Source: a virus. Taken from it: 23,381 nucleotides of DNA. Where the stretch lies: IMG/VR virus record IMGVR_UViG_3300012354_000015, positions 1-23,381 of that record, one strand, 5' to 3'. Numbering within the stretch: position 1 is the stretch's first letter; every line of letters begins with the position of its first letter. The notes under the pieces are model-generated. The model saw nothing but the letters and a program-made list of their open reading frames with translations. It was not told the DNA's origin and searched no databases. The translations under genes were made by a program, and so were the position numbers. Below are positions 1-8,453 of this stretch, piece by piece.

Positions 1-3000
1 CGATTAGCAAATTATGGTTACCCGGACTCGTTTCAACACTCTTAATTGCACCCGCTCCGCCGACAATACTAGCGAAGGAACTCCAGGCCACGTTGCCCTG
101 TTCGGGGGCAGGAGTCTGGATAAGTTTATACCATCCAAGTTGACCATCGGCTATATACCACGCTGCATCTTCGCCGTTAATGTTCCACGCGACGTAGATT
201 TGTGAAATATCCCACGATGTTCCCGGTTGCCCGTTATTGAGTCTGAACAAATTTCCGATATTGACGCCGACATAGCTAAGACCAGCGCTAGGATCGAATA
301 TGACGAACTGTTTATCAGTTGTAAAGAATCCGATAAGTCCGCCGTTGATGTCCATCGCATTATAATTTGCCAGGCCCACTCCCGGAAAATAAGGAATAGC
401 TGGTAGAATTGGACTCGTTGTCGTTCCATTCCCAGCAATAATATAAACATCGCTGACTGTGAAGACGAGCATTCCAATTGCGACGGGGACAAGTCGCCGT
501 ACTTGCGAAGCGCATTGCGCGAAGTTACCCGGCGCAGTGCCATCCGTTCCGTTGCCTACTGGAGCCAGCGGCCCCGTAGTCCATTTAACAGTATTCCCGA
601 CGCTATACCAGATTCGTCCGAGATGCTGCACGAGGTTAATCGCACCCTTTTCGGGGGGCGTATTTTCTTTTGCAGCCGCACCTTGTACGAGATTATTTAG
701 TTCTTTGTCTGGGACCACATCCACATATCCGTATTCCAGATATTGAACAAGCGGCACCGTATACGGCGAATTGACAAACCCCGGAATTAAAAGCGGAGTC
801 GGAAACCCATCCGTTGAGCGGAAAATAGCCACATAATCCGCTTGAGGGTCAATATTAGTTACATCAAGGCCTGAGCCCGGCAAAAAAGTAATCTGGCCAC
901 GTACAATAGGCCCAGTCGCAGCACTCACCGGACTGAGATTTGAAACGGTATTATCCAGAGTATTAACTAACGCAATCCAGTAAAGCCAACCTTGTTGACT
1001 CAGGGCTGTGATAGTGTCACCCCCTCCGCTAATCGCCGGAACTGATCCTTCGTTCATCCATTGTAACGGCGGACTAGGATCAGCCGTAATCGAACCAAGG
1101 GCGGTATTCCAGATCGGCTGGGTTGTTCCAGTCACGCCTGTTTCATATGCAGCTTCTTGATTGCTGTTCGTGTCAATGATTGCGACACCCGCGAGAGTGT
1201 ACGTAATACCCGCTCTCCAGACATAATCACTAATTGGGCCAAGATTGTTCCACAAATACTGTTGGCCCGCCTGTTGAACCTCAACTACTTTCGCACCCCA
1301 GATGATAGTCCTGTTGATAGTGTCATAACTCGCACCCGCTTTAGTAAAAGCTGGCCAAGTCGGTTGTGATGTCCCGCTTTCGTCACGACCAATAGCTAGT
1401 GTTTGAATAGGCTGGGCGTTATTTCCGGGGGTCATAAATACTAGGAATCCACTAGAGTGACGCCATTTAGCGAAAGAAATCTCTACTGCATAATTTCCGG
1501 CTTGAGGAAAATACCAAGTCGCGCTATCCGCAGGAAACTTCGGAGTTTCGATGTATGGCCCAGCCCCGGTATTTCCGGAGCTATTAGTGCCGCACATATC
1601 TACTCCCCCCGCTCGACCAAACCCATTTTTTGGCGTGATTGTCTGGGGAACGTTAAGAGTCGAGCCGCTTACTTTATAAGCTCCCGAAGTAACCGTACCA
1701 GAGTCAATTCCAAGAGAATCAAAAGCGAAAAAAGCTCCGTCATTATGCTGCGCAGTAAAAGTATACTGGCCAGGACGAGGGATAAAAATATAAGTCTGGA
1801 GTGAACCGTCCCAATTCGAATTAATAACCCCATTATCAATAGGGACTCTAGAACCCGGCGTTGGCTCTCCAGCACCATTGACTTCGTTCCAATCAAAATT
1901 CGTAGTTGAAGAACCCGTCCCTGGGCCTGTTTCTCGCAGAAGATACAAAGAACCGAGAGTGTAATGCAATGGACTCGCAAACGATCCGGCACCCCATTCA
2001 AAATCTCCGCCAAACTTTGCAGGATCAGACGCGTTAAAAAACAATGCAGCGCCTTGCCAATTTCCGGTTGCGGATGTCTGGCGTGAATTAGGTTCTACAA
2101 ATGCATATAGATCAATTGATCCATTAACAAATGGAGTCTGCTTCGGCCCCATTTGAAACAGAAAATTACTCGGCGAGATCAAAAAGTCTCCCACATTGTA
2201 GTGGGTATGTGCCTGCCATATAAGAGACGCCGCCGTTTGTATACATGTCCATATCGCGGTGCCACCATTCGCAGATTCTTCTACCGTTGTGGGGGGATTA
2301 GTTCCCACGACTTTCAACGCTTGCCCGTATTCCGCAACACGATTCGTAATTGAACCAATAACCGTTGCGGTGTACGGAGCCTGGAATGCTGTAGTTGTCA
2401 ACCCCGTTGCACTTACAGTCAGTGAAAGACCGTTTAGATTCGGAAAACTCCCCTGGCCCGACGCAAAAGTACACATATTCTGTAAACGAACCGTGTCTCC
2501 CGCGACTAACGCTGGGGATTGCGTATCTGTCACGAAATAAATGTTAGTTCCATCGCTATATACCGAAGAGATAACAACCTTCTGTTGCGGAACAACAGAC
2601 GACGGCCATGTCGGAATCACACTCCCTGAAGTTCCAGAGGTAGTGATCTGCCAAAGATTCCCGAAATCAGGATCAACAAATACTGAGGCCGGGGAATAAT
2701 ACGTATTCTTCTGGTATGAAACTGCACTCCCCGCAGCGGTAAATTCAGGGGCGGCTGTCGGGGGGTTTATTCCCCAATTTTCCACACTTGTCCCTCGGTT
2801 AATCCAGACAGTATTTCCATCTAGAGTCAAACTCCCGAAAAAATTATTCGAAGCCTGGGGAACATCCGTTCCGTATGTCGGTACACTACTCCCGGTCTCT
2901 GCAATGTACGGAGTAGTGCCGTCGCCGCGAGTCCCTGCTTGGATAACGAAGGCATCGCCCGATTCAGCATTATCGACATCTTCGTGATTAAAAGCAGCGA

Positions 3001-3853
3001 TAAAATGACGCCCCATCACGGTGTGATCATACTTTTGGGTCAAAATAATCGTTGCACCATTCAGCCACGGATTGTCGTCCATGCCGATCAGTTCGAATGC
3101 AGTTCCAATAGGATAATCGCGGGTGTCATCAGTAAGATCAACCGCCAAGGTCAAAATGTTGTCCGAAAGGGTAACATGGGTGACCGAACCCGTCGAGATG
3201 CCAATGAACTGTTGAAGATTCCCGGTCGCGGGGTCTACTAGGTATGTCCCAAAAGGATAGGTTCCAGACAAGCCATCGGTTCCCTGGAGAAATGTATTAT
3301 TCCCTGCATTGGTGCGCACGAAAAGAGACGACAGCCACTTCTTATTATCAACACCATTTGCAAAATAAAGAGAGTTGCCTACCGCTTGGGAATATGTCTG
3401 GCCCGCACTCGTAGACTTCTGGAAGGCTAAACCGTAGTTATATCCGGTGTCACCGCCCCGTTGAAGAGCTTCACTCAACGAATAAAAGAAACCATCATTA
3501 GCTTCATCAATTGTAGTAAAAATAGATTCAAGAGTTGTTCCGAAAACATCACTCTGAGATTTATTAACCCGAAAATTTCCGAAGGCATCGATGTTGTCAT
3601 AGGTATGCTGATCGTATAGCGGATTACCCGGACGACGAATCAACGTCAAACGATTAGAAATTTCGACATTCACCCCGGCTATCAATGCATCCGTAGAATT
3701 ATCCGAATAGTATTTTTCTGCAAGATGGCTTGCGCTGGCAGCACGCAGCGGAGAACGATTCGTATTAAGACCGTTGAATATACGCCCCACATAAATAGGA
3801 GCGTATTTCGGGGGTTTTTGGGGTTGTCCACCACTGCCAGCAATCTGACTCAT
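1..3853 (-). CDS. Very large tail protein, 3' end cut off by the window
   Basis: An uninterrupted minus-strand reading frame of 1284 codons runs from an ATG at 3853 to the left edge without a stop, so the C-terminus is missing. The start has AAAGG five bases upstream. The protein is rich in Gly, Thr, Asn and aromatic residues with little charge, as in beta-rich phage tail and receptor-binding proteins. Around residues 676-717 it looks like a degenerate PA14-type beta sandwich (NSNWDG, then GQYTFTAQHNDGAFF). Near residues 404, 821-855 and 901-934 it repeats a module of the form G-[SV]-[SG]-x(1-3)-P-x-W-P followed by a W about 17 residues later, common in phage tail fibres. A stretch with LNGLSLTVSATG resembles one in the gene at 6600. 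It is last in the visible tail cluster. Tail role is confident; exact role (spike, hub or stopper) is not known. Confidence 0.85.
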   Translation of the reverse strand, partial: MSQIAGSGGQPQKPPKYAPIYVGRIFNGLNTNRSPLRAASASHLAEKYYSDNSTDALIAGVNVEISNRLTLIRRPGNPLYDQHTYDNIDAFGNFRVNKSQSDVFGTTLESIFTTIDEANDGFFYSLSEALQRGGDTGYNYGLAFQKSTSAGQTYSQAVGNSLYFANGVDNKKWLSSLFVRTNAGNNTFLQGTDGLSGTYPFGTYLVDPATGNLQQFIGISTGSVTHVTLSDNILTLAVDLTDDTRDYPIGTAFELIGMDDNPWLNGATIILTQKYDHTVMGRHFIAAFNHEDVDNAESGDAFVIQAGTRGDGTTPYIAETGSSVPTYGTDVPQASNNFFGSLTLDGNTVWINRGTSVENWGINPPTAAPEFTAAGSAVSYQKNTYYSPASVFVDPDFGNLWQITTSGTSGSVIPTWPSSVVPQQKVVISSVYSDGTNIYFVTDTQSPALVAGDTVRLQNMCTFASGQGSFPNLNGLSLTVSATGLTTTAFQAPYTATVIGSITNRVAEYGQALKVVGTNPPTTVEESANGGTAIWTCIQTAASLIWQAHTHYNVGDFLISPSNFLFQMGPKQTPFVNGSIDLYAFVEPNSRQTSATGNWQGAALFFNASDPAKFGGDFEWGAGSFASPLHYTLGSLYLLRETGPGTGSSTTNFDWNEVNGAGEPTPGSRVPIDNGVINSNWDGSLQTYIFIPRPGQYTFTAQHNDGAFFAFDSLGIDSGTVTSGAYKVSGSTLNVPQTITPKNGFGRAGGVDMCGTNSSGNTGAGPYIETPKFPADSATWYFPQAGNYAVEISFAKWRHSSGFLVFMTPGNNAQPIQTLAIGRDESGTSQPTWPAFTKAGASYDTINRTIIWGAKVVEVQQAGQQYLWNNLGPISDYVWRAGITYTLAGVAIIDTNSNQEAAYETGVTGTTQPIWNTALGSITADPSPPLQWMNEGSVPAISGGGDTITALSQQGWLYWIALVNTLDNTVSNLSPVSAATGPIVRGQITFLPGSGLDVTNIDPQADYVAIFRSTDGFPTPLLIPGFVNSPYTVPLVQYLEYGYVDVVPDKELNNLVQGAAAKENTPPEKGAINLVQHLGRIWYSVGNTVKWTTGPLAPVGNGTDGTAPGNFAQCASQVRRLVPVAIGMLVFTVSDVYIIAGNGTTTSPILPAIPYFPGVGLANYNAMDINGGLIGFFTTDKQFVIFDPSAGLSYVGVNIGNLFRLNNGQPGTSWDISQIYVAWNINGEDAAWYIADGQLGWYKLIQTPAPEQGNVAWSSFASIVGGAGAIKSVETSPGNHNLLI

Positions 3854-3871
3854 ATGACCTTTCTACTCAAT

Positions 3872-4177
3872 TTACTTCTTTTTAGAACGCCCCTCCGGAC
3901 TTTTCAAAAGGGCGATTGTCGGGGATTCGGTCTTTGACAGTTCTTTAAACTCAAAAGTTTCTAAATCAAACCGAGATTGCACCGTATTTGTAGCATGAGT
4001 GGTATTCGTTCCGGCCAGAGGATAATACACTCCTCCAGATTTAACTTGAGCAAGATAGGAAAAAGTTACGGCACTAGTGTTCATTCCCACCAGAGCAATT
4101 GTCACCCGTTTGCCCACAGGCACGGTGTATACATCATTTTCTCCAGGGGAAAGTGTTGTATGAAATACGTTTTTCAT
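3872..4177 (-). CDS. Small virion-type protein, C-terminal part of an interrupted gene
   Basis: This 101-residue frame begins MKNVFHTTLSPGEN and has a beta-rich pattern (VYTVPVGKRVTIALVGMN, then VKSGGVYYPLAG) typical of small phage tail or decoration proteins. It ends in a basic tail, EGRSKKK. The ATG at 4177 has no Shine-Dalgarno sequence. The same frame stays open upstream for another 32 codons until a TGA at 4274-4276, and beyond that TGA it continues to a well-placed ATG at 4342. I therefore read it as the C-terminal two thirds of a gene of about 156 codons that is interrupted by one stop codon. Whether it is translated alone is uncertain. No family recognised. Confidence 0.6.
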   Translation of the reverse strand: MKNVFHTTLSPGENDVYTVPVGKRVTIALVGMNTSAVTFSYLAQVKSGGVYYPLAGTNTTHATNTVQSRFDLETFEFKELSKTESPTIALLKSPEGRSKKK

Positions 4178-4273
4178 AACTGCACTTACTAGGGTAGGTA
4201 TACCACTACCCGTAATGCCGGGAAATTGGCTCCTTAACCCAGAAACCTTTACATTGGCTCCCGCCTGATCAAC

Positions 4274-4342
4274 TCAAAAAAAAAAATCGGTATCCTGGGC
4301 TGGATTCCCGTCGGTCAATGCTGAAATTTTTGTATTTGCCAT
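4274..4342 (-). pseudogene. N-terminal segment of the interrupted gene, ending at an in-frame TGA
   Basis: An ATG at 4342 follows AGGAAAAT, a good ribosome site, seven bases after the stop of the upstream gene. It encodes MANTKISALTDGNPAQDTDF, a start typical of small phage tail proteins (MANTKIS.L....DTD). A run of 11 T (4276-4286) follows, giving three Phe codons and then TGA at 4276-4274. The same frame continues with VDQAGANVKVSG, exactly the kind of sequence expected next, and leads into the gene ending at 3872. The two halves are in the same frame, so adding or removing one T does not repair it. A substitution, miscalled bases around the homopolymer, or stop-codon readthrough would explain it. 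Confidence 0.55.
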
Positions 4343-4348
4343 ATTTTC

Positions 4349-4642
4349 CTATTGAACTTCTAACAGCAGAATGTCTCCGCTTTCGAGTAAAAGTACACCC
4401 GACCCGTCCTCTAATTCAAATCCAAACGACCCCGAACCGCCACTGAGGTCATTTCCAAAATGATCCGGGCTAGGCAACCAAGTTACTTGATTGCCCACAG
4501 ACAGAGGCAGTATGACTGGATTGCCGAAATCTTTAGGCAGAGTCACCGGGGTTCCAAAAGTTTTAGGGAGAGTGACCGGGTTTCCGTCTTTATAATTCAC
4601 CCCACCCGCATTCAAATCTGTTCTATTTAAACCTAAAGGCAT
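4349..4642 (-). CDS. Small repeat protein of the tail cluster
   Basis: This 97-residue protein starts at an ATG preceded by GAGGTAAATT. Residues from about 17 to 57 form four imperfect 10-residue repeats: GNPVTLPKTF, GTPVTLPKDF, GNPVILPLSV, GNQVTWLPSP. The C-terminus is a short acidic and hydrophobic segment with two similar units (LEDGSGVLLLE, ESGDILLLE). No catalytic motif or membrane segment is visible. Repeats of this kind suggest an extended beta structure. Its position between tail-fibre-like genes suggests a small virion component. I do not recognise a family. Confidence 0.65.
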   Translation of the reverse strand: MPLGLNRTDLNAGGVNYKDGNPVTLPKTFGTPVTLPKDFGNPVILPLSVGNQVTWLPSPDHFGNDLSGGSGSFGFELEDGSGVLLLESGDILLLEVQ

Positions 4643-4754
4643 AATTTACCTCACCTATAAAGCACGAAATCTCAAAACTTTCACCTTCTAATCTCCATTA
4701 AGTGAGAATGTTAAATAAAACGCGCCAAACGATGCAGAAGTAAGGCCAGTCATG

Positions 4755-5648
4755 TCAGATCACAATCCAACGGATACCCGATGCATCGCTGGCGGAGCTA
4801 CTGACAATTTGAAAGTTCTGCCCATCCACGTAGTTAACGCTCAAAATTCCAGGGTTCACCAACGGAGCCGAACTGTCATAACTTACAAATACCGTGTACG
4901 CATTAGCCGATGAAAATCCAGGAGTCATAGGCCCGATATTGAAAGGACTCCATGCTGCGCCACCGGGGACGATGGTGCCGCGATAGAGCAAGCCAGCAGA
5001 TGCCCTCACGATTCCCGCCCCAGCATCCTCGAAACTAACCCCTACCGATTGATCCTGGGTGAGATAAAAATTATCTTCTAGGTCGAGTAACGCCTGGTCA
5101 GCGTTGGCTACCCCGTTGGTCTCAAGAGACGGCACGATAACAGTAGAATGGGCTTTCAAAATACCACTACCCGCGTCTTCAAAAGTTACCGTATCACTAT
5201 CCTGGAAATCTAACAACGACTGCGAGCTAAAAGGACTCTCGTTAACTTCAAGCGTAGGAATACGAATCGGAGGCGTCCAACTAATAACTTGATTCGGAAC
5301 CCAAGTTCCAAGATCAAAAGTTCCACCGTCCCCAAAAATCTGTTGATTATTTGGCCCCCATGCAGGCTGTCCCGCTTCAGTAAACCCGGTCACCCGATAA
5401 AAAGAATTGGGCGACAACATCACATCATTACCCCATACAAATTGGTTTTCGGCTACTGGGTCAGAGGCATCAGAAGCCGCATTTCCATCAGAATCCAATT
5501 GAATTCTAACTTTTATTCCAGCACAAAGATTACCAACATCCAGAATCGAATTATCCCGGTCGAGATATAATTCGAGATATCCATTTGTTAAAGGTACCCC
5601 TTCCGCGTCCTGGAACGCTCCACCGATAACCTGTACTTGATCAGCCAT
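4755..5648 (-). CDS. Tail-fibre-like protein with internal repeats
   Basis: A 297-residue protein starting at an ATG with GAGGCGAGTTAAT upstream. The N-terminal 40 residues (VIGGAFQDAEGVPLTNGYLELYL) match the N-terminus of the next upstream gene product (TITDGGFQDILGNKLAKGYLQ), so the two share a domain, probably a beta domain that docks to the virion. Two copies of a unit of about 40 residues lie in the middle: PTLEVNES... QSLLDFQDSD... FEDAGSGILKA and PSLETNGV... QALLDLEDN... FEDAGAGIVRA. This LEVNG/LLxLxDxx/FxDxGxGxxxA pattern recurs in phage fibre shafts. The C-terminal 80 residues (WSPFNIGPM ... IRWIVI) may be the distal tip. It ends with TGA, showing that TGA is a stop here. Host-binding role is inferred. 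Confidence 0.75.
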   Translation of the reverse strand: MADQVQVIGGAFQDAEGVPLTNGYLELYLDRDNSILDVGNLCAGIKVRIQLDSDGNAASDASDPVAENQFVWGNDVMLSPNSFYRVTGFTEAGQPAWGPNNQQIFGDGGTFDLGTWVPNQVISWTPPIRIPTLEVNESPFSSQSLLDFQDSDTVTFEDAGSGILKAHSTVIVPSLETNGVANADQALLDLEDNFYLTQDQSVGVSFEDAGAGIVRASAGLLYRGTIVPGGAAWSPFNIGPMTPGFSSANAYTVFVSYDSSAPLVNPGILSVNYVDGQNFQIVSSSASDASGIRWIVI

Positions 5649-5660
5649 ATTAACTCGCCT

Positions 5661-6590
5661 CTAAATCGCTTTTAACGCTACGCAAAACATGCCCCATCTA
5701 ACCGCTGGTTGATCCAAAGTCATCTGGGCTGATTGAACCGCGAGAGAACCTGCTATCTTATATTCGGTTAATCCCCGGTTAATTCCAAAACCATAATTCG
5801 TGGGCGGAAGACTTGTAAATCCGACACCCGCACTAATCTCCGGATTACTTTCAGAACCCTCACTCCCCCCAAACCCTATTACTAACTCATTCACCTGGGT
5901 TGTCGAGCCTGTATTCCCAGAATCCATCGAGGTAGAAGTAGTTCCCTGGGACGCCGCAGCGACATCAAGCGGATCAACTGCTAGCCCGCTGACTTCAAGA
6001 GCCATAATTGCGCCCGTAGCGTTTAACAAAGAAGCAGTTATAGTAGCATCGCCCGCGATTGGGTTTTTCACTATGTAGATAGCCTGGTTAATTACCCCAT
6101 CCACGCTCCCAGAGGTAACTAACAGTTCGTATACATTACCTAAATTATCCTGTGCAGAAAGGACTGCTCCGCCGATGAAAGTGACCCAGTTAACACAAAC
6201 GATGAGTCTATTGGACGATGAAATTCCGGGTAAAACCGCACCAGTACTATAATCCCCCGAACTCGATTGAACAACCGTTGGGACAGTAGGGGTCGGAGAC
6301 GACGGGGTTAGACTATACGTAGGGGCATCAGGTATATTTGTATTAGCTGTCCAGACATGCTGGCCGCGAAAATCATATGCTTTTACCGCATATGTAGCTG
6401 GCCCCCATAACGTTATTTCCCCTAAAACATTTCCGTCCACATCGAGAGGGATAGTATTCAATCTTCCAGCGGCAACTTGTACCCCGAGGCCTACGTCTTG
6501 TTGGAGACGGGCCTGGAGGTACCCCTTCGCTAATTTATTTCCGAGAATATCCTGGAACCCGCCATCAGTAATCGTCACCTTTTGAGGCAT
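5661..6590 (-). CDS. Tail-fibre-like or minor tail protein
   Basis: A protein of about 309 residues. I start it at the ATG at 6590, which follows GGAGTGGGTG; a GTG one codon earlier is possible. The N-terminal domain (about residues 1-95) is paralogous to that of the gene at 4755 and ends with GQHVWTANTNIPDAP. After a Thr/Pro linker (TPSSPTPTVPT) comes a domain of about 200 residues (SNRLIVCVNWVTF ... MALEVSGL ... VRWGMFCVALKA) resembling beta-sandwich, lectin-like domains of phage tail proteins. No catalytic residues stand out. It lies 12 bases from the next gene and is probably cotranscribed with it. A role in adsorption is inferred from domain layout and context. Confidence 0.72.
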   Translation of the reverse strand: MPQKVTITDGGFQDILGNKLAKGYLQARLQQDVGLGVQVAAGRLNTIPLDVDGNVLGEITLWGPATYAVKAYDFRGQHVWTANTNIPDAPTYSLTPSSPTPTVPTVVQSSSGDYSTGAVLPGISSSNRLIVCVNWVTFIGGAVLSAQDNLGNVYELLVTSGSVDGVINQAIYIVKNPIAGDATITASLLNATGAIMALEVSGLAVDPLDVAAASQGTTSTSMDSGNTGSTTQVNELVIGFGGSEGSESNPEISAGVGFTSLPPTNYGFGINRGLTEYKIAGSLAVQSAQMTLDQPAVRWGMFCVALKAI

Positions 6591-6599
6591 CACCCACTC

Positions 6600-7550
6600 C
6601 TACTGACCGCGTGCTTGTGTCCCTTGCTGTTTTTTCATCATCTGGCCAGCGGTTAACGCTTCCCAGTTGTTGAGAAATATATTTTTCTCTTCGTCAGTTA
6701 ACCCGTCTGCCCGCGCTAAAAGAGCCGCCTTAAATTGGTTATTTGCCCATGCTGCACGCTGAGGATCATCCGAAAAGTTCCACATCAAAGAAAGAAATCC
6801 CCAGTCATAAATATATTCCATATAATCCGGAAGGGGAGACCATGTCTGGTTTAGACTCGTAATGTGGGGTGCGGAATTCTGAATCTGGATCACCACTGGA
6901 TATTTTTTATCCGGAGAATTCATAAGCCGAAATGTCACCGTCCCGTCCGCGTTCTGGGTATTCGGAGAAATAAACTCGGGTCGACCAATACTAGATTCAC
7001 GAGACAAATCATTCTTTACTGTCAACTGTTTCCATTTAGTGGGAATTCCATCATTATCCAGATCAAGTAAATTCGCAAATTCTACGTGTGAAAATTCGGG
7101 AGCCACTACCGTATAGTCTTGGGTACCACCACTCGTAAAGGTTCCAACAGTAGATGTTCCATCCGCAAGAGTAACGATAGCAGTAAAGTCCGTAGGACTT
7201 ACCGTATCCACTTTAATAGACAGGCCATTCAATCCGGTCAAAGTTCCAGTGACATCACTAGCCAAAATAATTTCTCCAACAGAGAATGTATTTGCAGCAG
7301 TAACCGTCAATACTCCGCTAGTGACATTTAATGCAGTCGCAGTTGCCTCGCGTGGTTCGGGGTCGCAAGTGAATGTCAATTCCTCGTTATTCCACCACCA
7401 TTCAAACGGCGGGCCGAGAATAGTCTGCAACACGATATTCGCAGAAGTCAACGCTGGGTCTATAGAATTACCGATGGCCGGGTTACGGTTAAACATAAAC
7501 CGCTTCGCCCAATTGATACTATCTTGAATTGTCCGCGTTGATAGCGCCAT
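6600..7550 (-). CDS. Connector or tail-tube-like protein, paralogue of the gene at 8454
   Basis: A 316-residue protein starting at an ATG with AAGGA nine bases upstream, inside the end of the preceding gene. The C-terminal part (SLNQTWSPLPDYMEYIYDWG, then a helical segment with LLARADGLTDEEKNIFLNNW) aligns with the C-terminus of the 356-residue protein at 8454 (SLNQVLDPIPDDYFTYIKDG), so the two are paralogues. Residues about 68-150 form an inserted beta domain (LNVTSGVLTVTAANTFSVGE ... LNGLSIKVDTVS) of a sort scattered through phage tail proteins; a similar stretch occurs in the giant tail protein. N-terminal helices are followed by GPPFEWWWNNEELTF. Position between head genes and fibres suggests a neck or tail-tube component. 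Function is inferred. Confidence 0.7.
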   Translation of the reverse strand: MALSTRTIQDSINWAKRFMFNRNPAIGNSIDPALTSANIVLQTILGPPFEWWWNNEELTFTCDPEPREATATALNVTSGVLTVTAANTFSVGEIILASDVTGTLTGLNGLSIKVDTVSPTDFTAIVTLADGTSTVGTFTSGGTQDYTVVAPEFSHVEFANLLDLDNDGIPTKWKQLTVKNDLSRESSIGRPEFISPNTQNADGTVTFRLMNSPDKKYPVVIQIQNSAPHITSLNQTWSPLPDYMEYIYDWGFLSLMWNFSDDPQRAAWANNQFKAALLARADGLTDEEKNIFLNNWEALTAGQMMKKQQGTQARGQ

Positions 7551-7554
7551 GTTA

Positions 7555-7905
7555 TTAGTCCTTCAATCTTTTAATCACTGCGAAGCCCCACACATACGGA
7601 GCAAATGTCCAACCCCAACTTCCGAGATCAATTAGTTCGTCCCCGATACTGTAAATATTCCCAAAATTAAGAATATCCGCAAGCACTTTGAGATGATCTT
7701 CCGGGGCCATCACCGAATGACCGCGACCATCAAGGACATCTCCTGGTTTTGCGCCAAGTGCCTCTTGCGCAGTAGAGTTCAATTGAACTGGAAACTTTCC
7801 GTGATTTGCAATCATTACCGCTTGGTTAAGACTCGCCCCAAGAATAATTAGAAATATTGGAATTGCCAGAATATACAGATACGTCTTGCGTAAAAATTTA
7901 AACAT
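7555..7905 (-). CDS. Small membrane protein, DUF5317-like
   Basis: A 116-residue protein starting at an ATG with a strong GGGAGGT site. Residues about 7-30 (LRKTYLYILAIPIFLIILGA) form one transmembrane helix after a basic N-terminus, so the rest is probably exported or inserted. The following NQAVMIANHGKFPV and the later HSVMAPEDHLKVLADIL ... IYSIGDELIDLG resemble the DUF5317 pattern (N..V..ANGGKMPV ... L..L.D.....SIGD.L...G). That family has no known function that I can state. It lies between the two paralogous connector-like genes and may act at the host membrane during adsorption or DNA entry, but nothing shows this directly. Family assignment is from memory of the motif only. Confidence 0.65.
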   Translation of the reverse strand: MFKFLRKTYLYILAIPIFLIILGASLNQAVMIANHGKFPVQLNSTAQEALGAKPGDVLDGRGHSVMAPEDHLKVLADILNFGNIYSIGDELIDLGSWGWTFAPYVWGFAVIKRLKD

Positions 7906-7992
7906 ACCTCCCTTTCCATCCAGAGCATAATTTACGCGGTATCCCCGGATGGAGACGCCTCTGTTCCGCGACTGCTTTTGCAGTTCATAAAG

Positions 7993-8405
7993 CTAAGATT
8001 TATTCAAATACTCAATCAGTGCCTGGAGAGTCTGTACACTGTCCTTAACGTTTCCTAGTGCGAGATTACACGGATGGCAAAGAATACCCCGTATTTTCTT
8101 GGTCGTATGTTCGTGGTCAGTATGCCAACCCCGGCCACCATGTTCTTTCGACTTACAAACAGCGCAGCACCGTCCTTGCGCTTCAAAAGCTACATTTCGC
8201 TGTTCATTCGTCCAGCCATAATAGGCTTTCTGGTGACTACGCTGCGTTGCAAGACGACTACATACACAGCAACGACGATATGGAAAACCCTTTTTTACAA
8301 CTATTTTCCAAGACCCCTCAACGTATAGGTGCCCATGAGAGCACGCATTACGTTTACCAAAATGATGACTCGATCCTTTATTGATTCGGATACTCCTGAA
8401 GGCAT
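7993..8405 (-). pseudogene. Endonuclease VII-type HNH homing endonuclease with a one-base frameshift
   Basis: An ATG at 8405 with AGGA eight bases upstream begins MPSGVSESIKDRVII, a start common in phage HNH proteins, but its frame soon closes. From 8362 the frame one base over encodes FGKRNACSHGHLYVEGSW, then CCVCSRLA, YYGWTNEQRNVAFEAQGRCC, AVCKS, and GWHTDHEHTTKKIRGILCHP, ending LIEYLNKS with TAG at 7995-7993. The paired CxxC motifs and the DHEH core are those of recombination endonuclease VII-like HNH nucleases. One extra T in the run TTTT at 8359-8362 would join both parts into 137 residues. The gene has its own promoter and sits between tail genes, typical of a free-standing homing endonuclease. 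It may be a real inactivation or a base-calling error. Confidence 0.8.
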
Positions 8406-8423
8406 AGATTTTTTCCTATTTTC

Positions 8424-8452
8424 AGTATACGCGAAATAAAAGAGAAAGTCAA
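8424..8452 (-). promoter_or_regulatory. Sigma-70 promoter for the HNH gene at 8405
   Basis: On the minus strand TTGACT (8452-8447) is followed after exactly 17 bases by TATACT (8429-8424). Transcription would start near 8418-8416, just at the AGGA ribosome site, giving a very short leader before the ATG at 8405. The -35 box begins immediately after the stop codon of the upstream gene, so the endonuclease appears to carry its own expression signal. Confidence 0.72.
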
Positions 8453-8453
8453 C

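Noticed and set aside
151-543. Minus-strand frame of 130 codons near the left edge
   Set aside because: It is a shadow in another frame of the giant tail gene, whose frame stays open from 3853 to the window edge.
4274-4276. TGA reassigned as a sense codon
   Set aside because: TGA ends the capsid gene (13107), the fibre-like gene (4755) and others at the expected places, and no long gene needs TGA read as sense.
4655-4753. Two tiny minus-strand frames (21 and 9 codons) in the 112-bp gap
   Set aside because: Neither has a convincing ribosome site or recognisable sequence, and they are too short to support.
7915-7953. Inverted repeat TCCATCC/GGATGGA ahead of the membrane-protein gene
   Set aside because: A 7-bp stem with a 25-base loop and no T tract is within what could occur by chance; it does not cover the ribosome site.
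8058-8384. Plus-strand frames of 108 and 84 codons
   Set aside because: They are antisense to the frameshifted HNH gene, which has zinc-binding and DHEH motifs on the minus strand.
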